Origin: Clostridia bacterium
Lineage (GTDB): Bacteria > Bacillota > Clostridia > Christensenellales > Aristaeellaceae
Assembly: GCA_017459565.1 (NCBI GenBank)
Contig: JAFUCP010000109.1
Location: 1-50,085, forward strand
Length of the DNA stretch: 50,085 nucleotides
Direction of reading: 5' to 3'
Made by a program: the position numbers and the translations under genes. Numbering within the stretch: the first letter of the stretch is position 1; every line of letters starts with the position of its first letter. The notes below the pieces were generated by a model. It made no database searches. It had not been told where the DNA came from and was given only the letters and a program-made list of their open reading frames with translations. Positions 41,500 through 50,084 of the stretch are shown here, piece by piece.

Positions 41500-41706
41500 T
41501 ATTATCATCCAATGTACATATAATCGGTTTTGTCAAGCTTTTGTCACGGCAGGATGATCGTCCGAAGTACCCGTCAGATGGATGCGGCGCGGCGCTTTTA
41601 TGCCTGCCGGATCGGTTGAAGCGCAGTCGTTTGAACGTCGCGCGCAGGGGATTGATGAGGCGTTAAACCCGTTCCGGCAATGGCGCGGCATCGCCGGGGC
41701 CATGAT
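41500..41706. other. Spacer upstream of the rhamnose promoter
   Basis: No gene or strong hairpin seen. It includes a second TTGACA-like box on the minus strand near 41530, AT-rich sequence to about 41560, and then GC-rich sequence. After the metal-chelate ATPase stop I see only a weak CCGGC/GCCGG hairpin without a T-run. Confidence 0.45.
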
Positions 41707-42807
41707 TCAGCCCCTCTCATACCCGTCCTTCCTCCGCGCCGCCTCGATCAGCGCCTTCATGCGGCGGTTGGTTTCGCCGATGGCGACCCCGGCGTCGATG
41801 ATGCGCTCACACCGATCCATCAGCGCCAGCGCGCGCTCAAAGGCCGCGTCACCGATGGGCATAAAGGGCTTTTCCGTGACCGTCTCCACGGCCAGCAGCC
41901 GCGCCAGGCGGTAATCGACGTCGTTTTCATACAGAATCGCCGCCGCGAAGGGCACGCCCTGCTTTTGCAGCCTGCGGAACACGGGGATGCCCGTGCCGCA
42001 GGCGGACAGCACCAGCGCCTTGGGCTCGCCCTCTGGCCGGGACAGCTCGATGCTGCCGAACACGGGGTCGAAGTAGCCCTGGTCGATCCCGTACAGCTCG
42101 CGGATCGCCGCCTCGTCGAACACCGCCTCCGGCGCGCCGCTGCGGGCAATATGGTCCCCCTTCACGCAGATGATCCTGTCGGAAATCTTCTGCGCCAGGT
42201 CGATCTCGTGCAGCGACATGATCACCGTAATGCCCCTGCGCTTCGCCATGTCGCGCAGTATGCTCAGCAGCTGGAGCTTGTGCCGAATGTCCAGAAAGGA
42301 GGTGGGCTCGTCCAGTATGATAATCTCCGGCTCCTGGCAGATGGCCCGGGCCAGCAGCACCCGCTGGCGCTGGCCGTCGCTTATGGCGTTGAAGTCCCGG
42401 TTCCGCAGCTCCAGCGCGTGGACGGCGGTCATGGCGGCCTCCACCTTTTCCTCGTCCTCCCGGGACAGGATGCCCAGCCGCCCGGTATAGGGATAACGGC
42501 CCGTGGCCACGATATCCCGGCAGGTCATCAGCTCCGGCTTCATGCGCTCGGTGAGGACCACGGCCATCCTTGTGGACAGATCCTTATAGGACAGCCTTTG
42601 CAGCTCCTCCGAGGCGATGAATACCCGCCCGCCCAACAGCTTCAGCTGGCGGGTGATGCTCTTGAGAATGGTGGACTTGCCGGAGCCGTTCGGCCCGATC
42701 AGCGTGACGATTTCGCCCTTTTCAATGTCGATGGCAATGTCCTTTATCAGCGGCACGCCGTCGTAGCCGACGGTCATCTGCCGGGTTCTGAAATAGTAAT
42801 CTGACAC
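41707..42807 (-). CDS. FecE/BtuD-type ABC ATPase with C-terminal extension
   Basis: 366 residues from GTG 42807 (GGAGG 7 bases upstream). Residues 1-255 are a standard metal-chelate transporter ATPase: Walker A IGPNGSGKST, signature SDGQRQRVLLARA (ISDGQ in place of LSGGQ), Walker B IIILDEPTSFLD, and switch histidine in SLHEIDLA. A further 105 residues follow, an alpha/beta region starting KALVLSACGTGIPVFRRLQ with EKPFMPIGDAA later. I recall similar tails from long cobalamin/iron transporter ATPases, where they have no settled role. It starts 4 bp after the permease stop. Likely imports cobalamin, haem or a siderophore. No binding-protein gene is adjacent. Confidence 0.9.
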   Translation of the reverse strand: MSDYYFRTRQMTVGYDGVPLIKDIAIDIEKGEIVTLIGPNGSGKSTILKSITRQLKLLGGRVFIASEELQRLSYKDLSTRMAVVLTERMKPELMTCRDIVATGRYPYTGRLGILSREDEEKVEAAMTAVHALELRNRDFNAISDGQRQRVLLARAICQEPEIIILDEPTSFLDIRHKLQLLSILRDMAKRRGITVIMSLHEIDLAQKISDRIICVKGDHIARSGAPEAVFDEAAIRELYGIDQGYFDPVFGSIELSRPEGEPKALVLSACGTGIPVFRRLQKQGVPFAAAILYENDVDYRLARLLAVETVTEKPFMPIGDAAFERALALMDRCERIIDAGVAIGETNRRMKALIEAARRKDGYERG

Positions 42808-42811
42808 CGTA

Positions 42812-43876
42812 TCACCTCCCCCGCTGTCGCCTGAGCATCATCACAATGACCACAGGCGCGCCGAATACGCTGGTGACGGTGGAGATGTTCAGCTCCGTGG
42901 GCGCGAAAACCGTGCGGGCGATCAGATCGCAGCCCATGCAGAACACCGCCCCGCCCAGGAACACCGCCGGAATCACGATGAGCGGCTTTGACGTGTTCAG
43001 CGCCCGCTTGATCAGATGAGGCACGGCGATGCCCACGAAGGAGATGGGCCCTGCAAAGGCCGTCACCGTGGCCGAAAGCACGCTGGATATGACGATCAGC
43101 GCCACCCGGAAGGCCCGGATGTTCACACCCATGCTCTGAGCGTAGGCCTCGCCCAGCTGGTAGGCCCCGATAGGCTTGGCCATCAGGAACGTCAGAACCG
43201 CCATGAGGCCCACTACCACAGCGGCAATGGCCACACTGTCCCAGCTCATGCCGGAAAAGCTGCCCAGCGACCAGCCGTGCAGGTTCACGATATCTGAATC
43301 CTCCGCAAAGGTGACCATGAAATCCGTCACCGCGGAGCAGATGTAGCCGATCATAATGCCCGCCACCAGCAGCACCGCCATGTGCTTGAGTCTGCGGGAC
43401 AGGAGCAGTATGAAGGACACCGCCAGCAGCGAGCCCGCAAAGGCCGCCACAATCAGCGCCCAGGAGGACACCTGGCCGAAGAACTTCAAGAAGTAGATCA
43501 TCGTCAGCGCCACCACCATCTTGGCCCCCGAGGAAATGCCCAGCACAAAGGGCCCCGCGATGGGATTGCCGAAGAAGGTTTGCAGCAAAAAGCCGGACAG
43601 CGAAAGCCCGCCTCCCAGCAGCGCCGCCATCAGGATGCGCGGCAGGCGTATCTTCCATATGATGCTGTACTGCGTGGAATCCGTGGCCCGGCGCAGCAGG
43701 ATCTGAAAAATCTCCCCCACCGGAATCGCCACGCTGCCCGTGTTGACGTTCAGCACCGTGATTGCCATCAGCGCGAACACCAGCAGTATGAACACCAGCT
43801 GATACCGGGAGCGGCGCTTGAAGCCTTCGCTGAAAAAAGCACTCTGCGCCGTCGCGTTTGAAGCGTCCTGTTTCAT
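42812..43876 (-). CDS. FecCD/BtuC-type ABC transporter permease
   Basis: 354 residues with about ten membrane helices and FecCD motifs: WKIRLPRILMAALLGGGLSLSG, FFGNPIAGPFVLGISSGAKM (20 residues), GEAYAQSMGVN near the coupling helix, and FVGIAVPHLIKRAL. The conserved RLPR and GNPLA-like segments are intact. It forms a homodimeric pore for metal chelates or cobalamin with the downstream ATPase. The gene starts behind its own promoter, so the missing binding protein is probably encoded elsewhere. Confidence 0.93.
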   Translation of the reverse strand: MKQDASNATAQSAFFSEGFKRRSRYQLVFILLVFALMAITVLNVNTGSVAIPVGEIFQILLRRATDSTQYSIIWKIRLPRILMAALLGGGLSLSGFLLQTFFGNPIAGPFVLGISSGAKMVVALTMIYFLKFFGQVSSWALIVAAFAGSLLAVSFILLLSRRLKHMAVLLVAGIMIGYICSAVTDFMVTFAEDSDIVNLHGWSLGSFSGMSWDSVAIAAVVVGLMAVLTFLMAKPIGAYQLGEAYAQSMGVNIRAFRVALIVISSVLSATVTAFAGPISFVGIAVPHLIKRALNTSKPLIVIPAVFLGGAVFCMGCDLIARTVFAPTELNISTVTSVFGAPVVIVMMLRRQRGR

Positions 43877-43902
43877 CGGTCATCACCCGCAAATGAAATA
43901 TT

Positions 43903-43927
43903 CCCCCATCATTATAGTGGATGGGGG
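43903..43927 (-). promoter_or_regulatory. Inverted repeat over the -10 box of the FecCD promoter
   Basis: CCCCCATC (43903-43910) and GATGGGGG (43920-43927) flank and bracket the -10 box TATAAT (43916-43911). This is where a repressor would bind. It is not an obvious Fur box. Confidence 0.55.
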
Positions 43928-43939
43928 GTGGGGTGTCAA
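43911..43939 (-). promoter_or_regulatory. Promoter of the FecCD-type operon
   Basis: On the minus strand, TTGACA (43939-43934), a 17-bp spacer and TATAAT (43916-43911): both boxes at consensus. Confidence 0.82.
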
Positions 43940-43970
43940 ATGTCCGTTCCCGCCTCATTGGTTTTCCCCC

Positions 43971-43999
43971 TTGCCTTCGCCGCTCCAGCGTGATAAAAT
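43971..43999 (+). promoter_or_regulatory. Promoter of the Rpn-type gene
   Basis: TTGCCT (43971-43976), a 17-bp spacer and TAAAAT (43994-43999). It implies a leader of only about ten bases before the start codon at 44017. Confidence 0.55.
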
Positions 44000-44016
44000 A
44001 TATGGGGGTGGTTCTG

Positions 44017-44904
44017 ATGGCTGCGGGAAATCAGGAATACAAGGACAGGCTGTTCAGCTTCATTTTTGGAAACGCCGAACACAAGGAGTGGACGCTGAGC
44101 CTCTACAACGCGGTCAACGGCACCGACTACGACGACCCGGAGCAGATCACCATCGAGACGATCCGACAGGTCCTCTACATGGGTATGCACGATGACGTGG
44201 CCTTTATCATCGCGGATGACCTGAGCCTCTACGAGCAGCAGTCCACCTACAACCCCAACATGCCTGTGCGCATGTTGGAATACGCGGCGAACCTGATGGA
44301 AAAGCACATTCGCCGGCACAGGCTGAACAAGTACAGCCGTCATCTGATACCGCTTCCAGTGCCCCGGCTGATGGTGTTTTACAACGGCATGGAGGACATG
44401 CCGGACGAGCAAATTCTGCGCCTGTCCGACGCGTTCCCGGAGGATCGGCGTCAGGAGGCGGATATCACCGTCCGGGTGCGCATGGTTAACGTGAACCGAG
44501 GGCACAGCGAGGCTTTGTTGGAGCATTGCAAGCCCCTGGACGAATATGCCTGGATCGTGGATCGCATCCGCAGCCAAAAGGGCACCGGAACCCTTGAAGC
44601 CGCCATCGATCGAACCATCGACCAGCTGCCCGACAGTTTCCTCACCAAACCCTTTTTGGAGGCACACAGAGCGGAGGTGAAAAATATGCTCTTGACTGAA
44701 TACAACGAAGCTGAAACCCTGGAGCTGTTCAAGCGCGAATACCGCGCCGAGGGTCGCGCTGAGGGTCGTGCCGAGGGACAGGACAGCGAGCGCGTCAACA
44801 ACATTCGCAGTTTGATGAATTCCCTGAAGCTCTCCGCCAGGCAGGCCATGGACCTTCTGAACATTCCCACCGAGGAACAGGTCCGTTATATGGACAAGGT
44901 TTGA
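44017..44904 (+). CDS. Rpn/PD-(D/E)XK nuclease-family protein
   Basis: 295 residues from ATG 44017 (GGGGTGG 6 bases upstream). The N-terminal domain (about 8-140) has the Rpn/transposase_31-like layout: KDRLFSFIFGNAEHKEWTLSLYNAV, a conserved acidic residue in DVAFIIADDLSLYEQQST (likely nuclease D...ExQ core), then a helical run PNMPVRMLEYAANLMEKHI and IPLPVPRLMVFYNG (each under 20 residues). The C-terminal part is charged and holds three to four tandem RAEG units (about residues 246-259), then a short helical tail. Rpn proteins promote RecA-independent recombination and some act in phage defence. It is a lone gene between two terminators or promoters. Confidence 0.8.
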   Translation: MAAGNQEYKDRLFSFIFGNAEHKEWTLSLYNAVNGTDYDDPEQITIETIRQVLYMGMHDDVAFIIADDLSLYEQQSTYNPNMPVRMLEYAANLMEKHIRRHRLNKYSRHLIPLPVPRLMVFYNGMEDMPDEQILRLSDAFPEDRRQEADITVRVRMVNVNRGHSEALLEHCKPLDEYAWIVDRIRSQKGTGTLEAAIDRTIDQLPDSFLTKPFLEAHRAEVKNMLLTEYNEAETLELFKREYRAEGRAEGRAEGQDSERVNNIRSLMNSLKLSARQAMDLLNIPTEEQVRYMDKV

Positions 44905-44920
44905 CGCGAGGGTATCCTGC

Positions 44921-44969
44921 GCAAAAAGCCCCCAGGTCCCTTCCACCCGGAAGGCCTGGGGGCTTTTGC
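44921..44969. terminator. Bidirectional terminator between Rpn gene and sugar permease
   Basis: GCAAAAAGCCCCCAGG (44921-44936) pairs with CCTGGGGGCTTTTGC (44955-44969), with an inner CCTTCC/GGAAGG helix, between convergent genes. A- and T-runs lie in the stem ends. Confidence 0.88.
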
Positions 44970-44988
44970 TTTGGGAACACGGCTTGTG

Positions 44989-46161
44989 TTATCGCTCCTT
45001 CTTCTTGGACAGGATATCGAACACCACGGCGGCCAGCAACACGAAGCCCTTGATGACGCGCTGATAGTTGGCGTCCAGGCTGATCAGGGCCATACCCTTG
45101 TTGATCACGCCGATCAGGGTCGCGCCGATGACCATGCCCAGCACGGTGCCCGCGCCGCCGCTGGCGGAGACGCCGCCCACGACGCAGGCGGAGATGGCGT
45201 CCATCTCAAAGTTCTTGCCGGCGTCCGCGTTGGCGGCGGTGAAGCGGGCAAGCATGATCATTGCGGAGATGGAGGTCAATATCGCCATGTTCAGGTAGGC
45301 CAGGAACATGATGCGCTTGGTATTGACGCCGGACAGGCGCGCGGCTTCGATGTTGCCGCCCACCACGTAAAAGTGCCGGCCGATGGTGGTCTTGCTGGTG
45401 ATGAAGGCATACAGCAGCACGACTGCCGCGACCCAAACCAGCACCGTGGGGATACCGCCGGCATAGGCCAGCTTGCCCATGACCAGCAGGATCACCGCCG
45501 CGCCGATGCCACCCTTTACCGCTGCCGCGCCCATGGAGTCCGCCTCATAGCCCTTGCGCAGGCGTGCGGCACGGGTGTGGAAAACGATGAACAGCACCGC
45601 GGCCGCGGCGACGATGCCCACAATCAGGCAGGGCATGTTCAGCGTGTTCTCCGGGGTCTCGAACAGGGTCCTCGAAAAGATGTTCAGGAAGGAATCCTTC
45701 GAAGCGACCGAAATGGAGCCGGTGGAGGAATTCTTCGTGAGGATGGAGGTGCCCAGTCCGCGGAAGGCCAGGTAGCCCGCCAGGGTGGCGATCCACGGCG
45801 GCACGTTCACATAGGCCACCAGGAAGCCCAGGCCGCAGCCATAGGCGACGCCGATGGCGAGCAGTATGGCGATGGACAGACCCACCGGCACCCCAGAAAT
45901 GACCATCAGCACGCCGCCGATGGCGCCCAGCAGGCACACGAAAGCGCCGCAGGACAGATCGATGTTGCCACCGGTGAGCATACACATCAGCATACCGCAG
46001 CCGAGGATATACACATAGGCGTTTTCATTGAACAGCGCCCGGAAGGTTGAAGGGTTGAAGATGCTTCCCTGCGTCCGGATCATAAAGAAGAGATACACAA
46101 GGACCAGGACGACGAGCATGGCGTTTTTCTTCAGAATTTCAGCAAAGCTTTTCTTACCCAC
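44989..46161 (-). CDS. Sugar ABC transporter permease, second GguB-like copy
   Basis: 390 residues from GTG 46161, whose spacing to GGAGG (9 bases) is better than that of the ATG at 46170, which touches the site. The true start could be either. XylH/GguB/RbsC-family permease with LTGGNIDLSCGAFVCLLGA and ACVVGGVSASGGAGTVLGM motifs and the ending KGFVLLAAVVFDILSKKKER. It lies 20 bp downstream of a clearly related permease with the same ending pattern (LVLLIAVMFDVLSKRQKR), so the pair probably arose by tandem duplication and forms a heterodimer. Confidence 0.9.
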   Translation of the reverse strand: MGKKSFAEILKKNAMLVVLVLVYLFFMIRTQGSIFNPSTFRALFNENAYVYILGCGMLMCMLTGGNIDLSCGAFVCLLGAIGGVLMVISGVPVGLSIAILLAIGVAYGCGLGFLVAYVNVPPWIATLAGYLAFRGLGTSILTKNSSTGSISVASKDSFLNIFSRTLFETPENTLNMPCLIVGIVAAAAVLFIVFHTRAARLRKGYEADSMGAAAVKGGIGAAVILLVMGKLAYAGGIPTVLVWVAAVVLLYAFITSKTTIGRHFYVVGGNIEAARLSGVNTKRIMFLAYLNMAILTSISAMIMLARFTAANADAGKNFEMDAISACVVGGVSASGGAGTVLGMVIGATLIGVINKGMALISLDANYQRVIKGFVLLAAVVFDILSKKKER

Positions 46162-46180
46162 TGTTGTCATCCTCCTTCCA

Positions 46181-47362
46181 CTACCGCTTTTGCCGCTTGG
46201 ACAGCACATCGAACATGACCGCGATCAGCAGCACGAGGCCCTTGACCACCTTCTGGTAGTTGGAGTCAACGGCCATGATGCGCATGCCCTGGTTGATGAC
46301 GCCCATCAGCGTCGCGCCGATGATCATGCCCGAAACCTTGCCGATGCCGCCGTAGGCGGAGGCGCCGCCGATGAAGCAGGAAGCGATGGCGTCCATCTCA
46401 TAGCCTTCGCCGTAGGTCGGGTCGATGCCCTTGGCGCGGGCCGCCGTCAATACGCCTGCCAGGCCCGCCAACATACCAATGTTGGCATAGGCGAACCAGT
46501 AGACATTGCGGGTGTTGACGCCGGAGAGGGCCGTGGCCTTCTCATTGCCGCCCACCGCATACAGGTGGCGGCCCATGGCGGTGCGGTTGGTGACGTAATT
46601 GTAGATCAGCAGCACCAGAGCGATCCAGATCAGCACCGTGGGAATACCCTTCAGCTTGGCCAGCTGCAGCGTCAGCCAGACGACCACCGCACAGATGATC
46701 GCCGTGGTGATGATTTGGGTGGTGATGGACTGGCTGATACCCAGCCGTTTCTGCACCAGGATCCTGCGCAGGGTCAGCCCCGCGAAGATCACGGCCGCCG
46801 CGACGCCCACTACGACGCAGGTGAGGTTCAAGTTGCCCTCCGTGCCCACCATGCTGCCGATAAAGTCCGGCACATAGCAGTTTGCGCCACCGCCGAAGGT
46901 GTTCAGGAAGGCGTTATTGCTGATGGCAACCGTCTCGCCCTGAAGCACGATGTTGGAAAAGCCTCGGAAGGCATACATGCCCGAAAGCGTGGCGATAAAC
47001 GCCGGCACATGCAGCTTTGCGATCCAGAAGCCCTGGAACGCACCGATGGCCAGGCCCACCAGCAGCATCACCAGCACGGTGGGCACCATGTCCCAGCCGA
47101 TCTTCATCAGCTTGCAACCGATGGCCGCAGTGAAGCAGACCACGGAGCCTACGGACAGGTCGATGTTGCCGCCGGTGAGGATGCACAGCAGCATACCGGT
47201 GGCCAGCACGAACACATAGCCGTTCTGGGCAATCAGGTTGTTCAGGTTTGCGGGAAGCAGCGTCTTCCCGCCGGTCCTCCAGGCAAAGAACGCGGTCACA
47301 AGGACGAGCGCCAGCACCATGGTATACTTTTGGAAGAAAGAACTGACCTTGCTTGCCTTCAT
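46181..47362 (-). CDS. gguB: Multiple-sugar ABC transporter permease GguB-like
   Basis: 393 residues from ATG 47362 (AAGGGG about 11 bases upstream; a GTG two codons earlier is an alternative). About eleven membrane segments with CILTGGNIDLSVGSVVCF and SCFIGGASAYGGIGKVSGM as family motifs. It follows the ATPase stop by 2 bp. GguB/MmsB/XylH proteins are longer than RbsC, and this length fits. It is expected to import xylose, arabinose, glucose or galactose together with the ChvE-like protein. Confidence 0.9.
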   Translation of the reverse strand: MKASKVSSFFQKYTMVLALVLVTAFFAWRTGGKTLLPANLNNLIAQNGYVFVLATGMLLCILTGGNIDLSVGSVVCFTAAIGCKLMKIGWDMVPTVLVMLLVGLAIGAFQGFWIAKLHVPAFIATLSGMYAFRGFSNIVLQGETVAISNNAFLNTFGGGANCYVPDFIGSMVGTEGNLNLTCVVVGVAAAVIFAGLTLRRILVQKRLGISQSITTQIITTAIICAVVVWLTLQLAKLKGIPTVLIWIALVLLIYNYVTNRTAMGRHLYAVGGNEKATALSGVNTRNVYWFAYANIGMLAGLAGVLTAARAKGIDPTYGEGYEMDAIASCFIGGASAYGGIGKVSGMIIGATLMGVINQGMRIMAVDSNYQKVVKGLVLLIAVMFDVLSKRQKR

Positions 47363-47364
47363 CG

Positions 47365-48909
47365 TCACGCACCCCTTCCTGATCTGAGTATTGCCGCCAT
47401 AATGCTCTCCTGGGTGGCCTCGCTGGCCTTCATCTCGCCCACCATTTTGCCTTCGTTCATGATGTAGATTCGATCGCTCATGCCCAGCACCTCGGGCAGC
47501 TCCGAGGAAATCATGACGACGCACTTGCCCGCCGCGGCAAGGTCGTTGATGATGCAGTAGATCTCATACTTCGCGCCCACGTCGATGCCGCGGGTGGGCT
47601 CGTCCAGGATCATGATATCCGGCTCCGCGAACATCCACTTGGCCAGCAGCACCTTCTGCTGGTTGCCGCCGGAGAGGTTGCCCACCAGCTGCTCCACCGA
47701 AGGCGTCTTGATCTTGAGCTTGCCCCGGTATTCCTCGGCCACGGCGTATTCCTTGTCCTGGTCGATGACGGTGTTGGAAGCCAGGCTGTCCAGGTTCGCC
47801 AGGGAGGTGTTCACCCTTATGGACTGGGACAGCACCAGGCCATTGCCCTTGCGGTCCTCGGTGACATAGGCGATCCTGTGCTTGATGGCGTCGGTGACGC
47901 TCTTCTTCATCTTGACGTCCTTGCCGTCCAGCTTCAGCTTGCCGGAGAAGTTCGTGCCATAGGACTGGCCGAATATGGACATGGCCAGCTCCGTGCGGCC
48001 CGCACCCATCAGGCCGTAGATGCCCACGACCTCGCCCGCGCGCACCTTGATGGAGACATCGTCCACCACCTTGCGCTCGGGATACAACGGGTGATGCACG
48101 GTCCAGTTGTCCACCTCCATGCGCACTTCGCCGATTTTGACGCCCTCCCGGGGCGGGAAGCGATTGGTCATCTCGCGGCCGACCATGCCCTTGATGATGC
48201 GCTCCTCGCTGACGGGCTCCGCGCCGTGGTTGTCGATGGTCTCGATGGTGGTGCCGTCGCGGATGACGGTGATCTTGTCTGCCACATAGGAGACCTCGTT
48301 GAGCTTGTGGGTAATGATGATCATCGTCATGCCCTGCTTCTTGAAGCCCAGCATCAGATCCAGCAGCGCCTTGGAGTCCTCCTCGTTCAGAGACGATGTG
48401 GGCTCGTCCAGGATCAGCAGCTTTGCCTTCTTGGCCAGCGCCTTGGCGATCTCCACCAGCTGTTGCTTGCCGGTGCCGATGGTCTTGACCTGCACCTTGC
48501 TGCTCTCGGTGAGACCCACCATTTTCAGGTACTTGTCCGCCTCGGCGTAGGTGGTGTTCCAGTCGATGGCGAACTTGTGGCCGCACTCGTTGCCCAGGTA
48601 CATGTTTTCGCCGATGGTCATTTCCGGAACCAGCGCAAGCTCCTGGTGGATGATGACGATGCCCAGCTTTTCGGAATCCTTGATATTCGAAAACTTGCAG
48701 ACCTGGCCGTCGTAGATGATGTCGCCCTCATAGGTACCGTGCGGATAGATGCCGCTCAGCACGTTCATCAGTGTGGATTTGCCCGCGCCGTTTTCACCGA
48801 CCAGCGCGTGGATCTCCCCCTCCTCCACCTGGAGGTTGACATTGTCCAAGGCCTTCACGCCGGGGAAGGTCTTGGTAATGTTCTTCATTTCCAGCAATAT
48901 CTTTGCCAT
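47365..48909 (-). CDS. gguA: Multiple-sugar ABC transporter ATPase GguA-like
   Basis: 514 residues from ATG 48909 (GGAG is 13 bases upstream, so the site is weak, but the protein then starts just before the conserved [20 protein letters not shown]). Domain 1: Walker [20 protein letters not shown] insert typical of GguA/XylG, signature-like [15 protein letters not shown], Walker [11 protein letters not shown]. Domain 2: degenerate Walker A LMGAGRTE, signature [15 protein letters not shown], Walker [13 protein letters not shown]. The HGTYEGDI insert separates it from the two other CUT2 ATPases in the window. Confidence 0.93.
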   Translation of the reverse strand: MAKILLEMKNITKTFPGVKALDNVNLQVEEGEIHALVGENGAGKSTLMNVLSGIYPHGTYEGDIIYDGQVCKFSNIKDSEKLGIVIIHQELALVPEMTIGENMYLGNECGHKFAIDWNTTYAEADKYLKMVGLTESSKVQVKTIGTGKQQLVEIAKALAKKAKLLILDEPTSSLNEEDSKALLDLMLGFKKQGMTMIIITHKLNEVSYVADKITVIRDGTTIETIDNHGAEPVSEERIIKGMVGREMTNRFPPREGVKIGEVRMEVDNWTVHHPLYPERKVVDDVSIKVRAGEVVGIYGLMGAGRTELAMSIFGQSYGTNFSGKLKLDGKDVKMKKSVTDAIKHRIAYVTEDRKGNGLVLSQSIRVNTSLANLDSLASNTVIDQDKEYAVAEEYRGKLKIKTPSVEQLVGNLSGGNQQKVLLAKWMFAEPDIMILDEPTRGIDVGAKYEIYCIINDLAAAGKCVVMISSELPEVLGMSDRIYIMNEGKMVGEMKASEATQESIMAAILRSGRGA

Positions 48910-48989
48910 GGCTCTTATCCAGCTCCAATCTGATGGGTTTTTCAGCCTTGTCAAAGCCCGTCGTTCAATGATGCCTCGATAACCTTAAA

Positions 48990-49020
48990 TGATGCAGGCG
49001 GGACGCGCCCGCCTGCATCA
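48990..49020 (-). promoter_or_regulatory. Hairpin between ChvE-like and GguA-like genes
   Basis: A perfect 13-bp stem (arm TGATGCAGGCGGG) with a 5-nt loop lies 21 bp after the binding-protein stop. Only TTTAA follows on the minus strand. Like the hairpins at 9403-9449 and 25671-25762, it follows a binding-protein gene at the head of an ABC operon. Confidence 0.7.
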
Positions 49021-49040
49021 CAGCATCATCTGCTATCGAA

Positions 49041-50084
49041 TTAGTCGGCCAGCTGATCCTCGGTGTAGTAACCGGAATCGATCAGCAGCTCCTTGTAGTT
49101 CTCGGCATTGGCGAACACCGGCGCGCACAGATAGGAGGGCACGGTGATCACGTTGTTGTTGTAGGTCTCGGTGTCGTTCACTTCAACCTCTTCGCCCTTC
49201 AGGATCTGGCCGACCATCTTCACGACCTGAGCCGCCAGGGTACGGGTGTCCTTGAACACGGACATGCTCTGCAGACCGGCGATCATGTTCTTGGTGTTCT
49301 GGATGTCGCAGTCCTGACCGGTGATGATGGGCCAGTCGCCGACATAGTTGGCTTCCAGAGCGTTGGTCACGCCCAGAGCGGTGGAGTCGTTGGAGCAGAG
49401 CCAGGCGTCCAGCTTGGTGCCGTCAGCATAGTTGGAAGCCAGGATATCCTCGGCGCGGGCCTGGGCGACGTCGGTCTTCCAGGTGGGGGTCGCAACCTGC
49501 TCGAACTCGGTCTGCCCGGAGGGCACAACCAGCTTGCCGGACTCGATGTAGGGCTTCAGCACGTCCATGGCGCCGTTGAAGAAGTAGCCAGCGTTGTTGT
49601 CGCCGGGATCGCCGGCGGTGAACTCAATGTTGAAGGGGCCTTCAGCATTGTCCAGATCCAGCGCGTCGCGGACGAACTCGCCCTGCACGGTGCCGACCAT
49701 GTAGTTGTCGAAGGTGGCATAGTAGGAAACCGCGTCGGAATCCATCAGCAGGCGGTCATAGGCGATGACCGGGATTTCCTTGCCCTTGGCGCTCTCCAGA
49801 GCGGAGCCCAGGGAGGAGCCCTCGATGGCGGCGATGACGACGACGTCGCAGCCGTTGTCAATCATGGTCTGAACCTGGGTCAGCTGGGTGTTCACGTCGT
49901 TGTTGGCGAACTGCAGGTCGACCTCATAGCCGGCCTCCTCCAGCAGAGCCTTCATGTTGTCGCCGTCCTGGTTCCAACGCTGCAGGTCCTTGGTGGGCAT
50001 GGAAACGCCGACCTTCTCGGCCAGAGCAGCGGTGCAGCCCAGAGCCAGCATCGCAACGAGCAGCATAGCGAGAATCTTCTTCAT
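49041..50084 (-). CDS. chvE: ChvE-like multiple-sugar-binding protein
   Basis: 347 residues, complete, with ATG one base inside the window edge. Signal peptide MKKILAMLLVAMLALGCTAALA, given here as about residues 1-22 (LGC could also be read as a weak lipobox). The mature part has ChvE/XylF motifs: VGVSMPTKDLQRWNQDG, VDLQFANNDVNTQLTQVQ, VIAYDRLLMDSDAVSYYATFD (shortened: AYDRLLMDS), AGDPGDNNAGYFFNGAMDVL and ITGQDCDIQNTKNM. ChvE-type proteins bind several aldoses. It is the first gene of the operon; the promoter must lie beyond the window. Ribosome-binding site not visible. Confidence 0.92.
   Translation of the reverse strand: MKKILAMLLVAMLALGCTAALAEKVGVSMPTKDLQRWNQDGDNMKALLEEAGYEVDLQFANNDVNTQLTQVQTMIDNGCDVVVIAAIEGSSLGSALESAKGKEIPVIAYDRLLMDSDAVSYYATFDNYMVGTVQGEFVRDALDLDNAEGPFNIEFTAGDPGDNNAGYFFNGAMDVLKPYIESGKLVVPSGQTEFEQVATPTWKTDVAQARAEDILASNYADGTKLDAWLCSNDSTALGVTNALEANYVGDWPIITGQDCDIQNTKNMIAGLQSMSVFKDTRTLAAQVVKMVGQILKGEEVEVNDTETYNNNVITVPSYLCAPVFANAENYKELLIDSGYYTEDQLAD

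Noticed and set aside
44740-44790. Short tandem repeats taken as a possible CRISPR remnant
   Set aside because: The 12-bp units lie in frame inside the Rpn-type gene and encode RAEG; there are no spacers.
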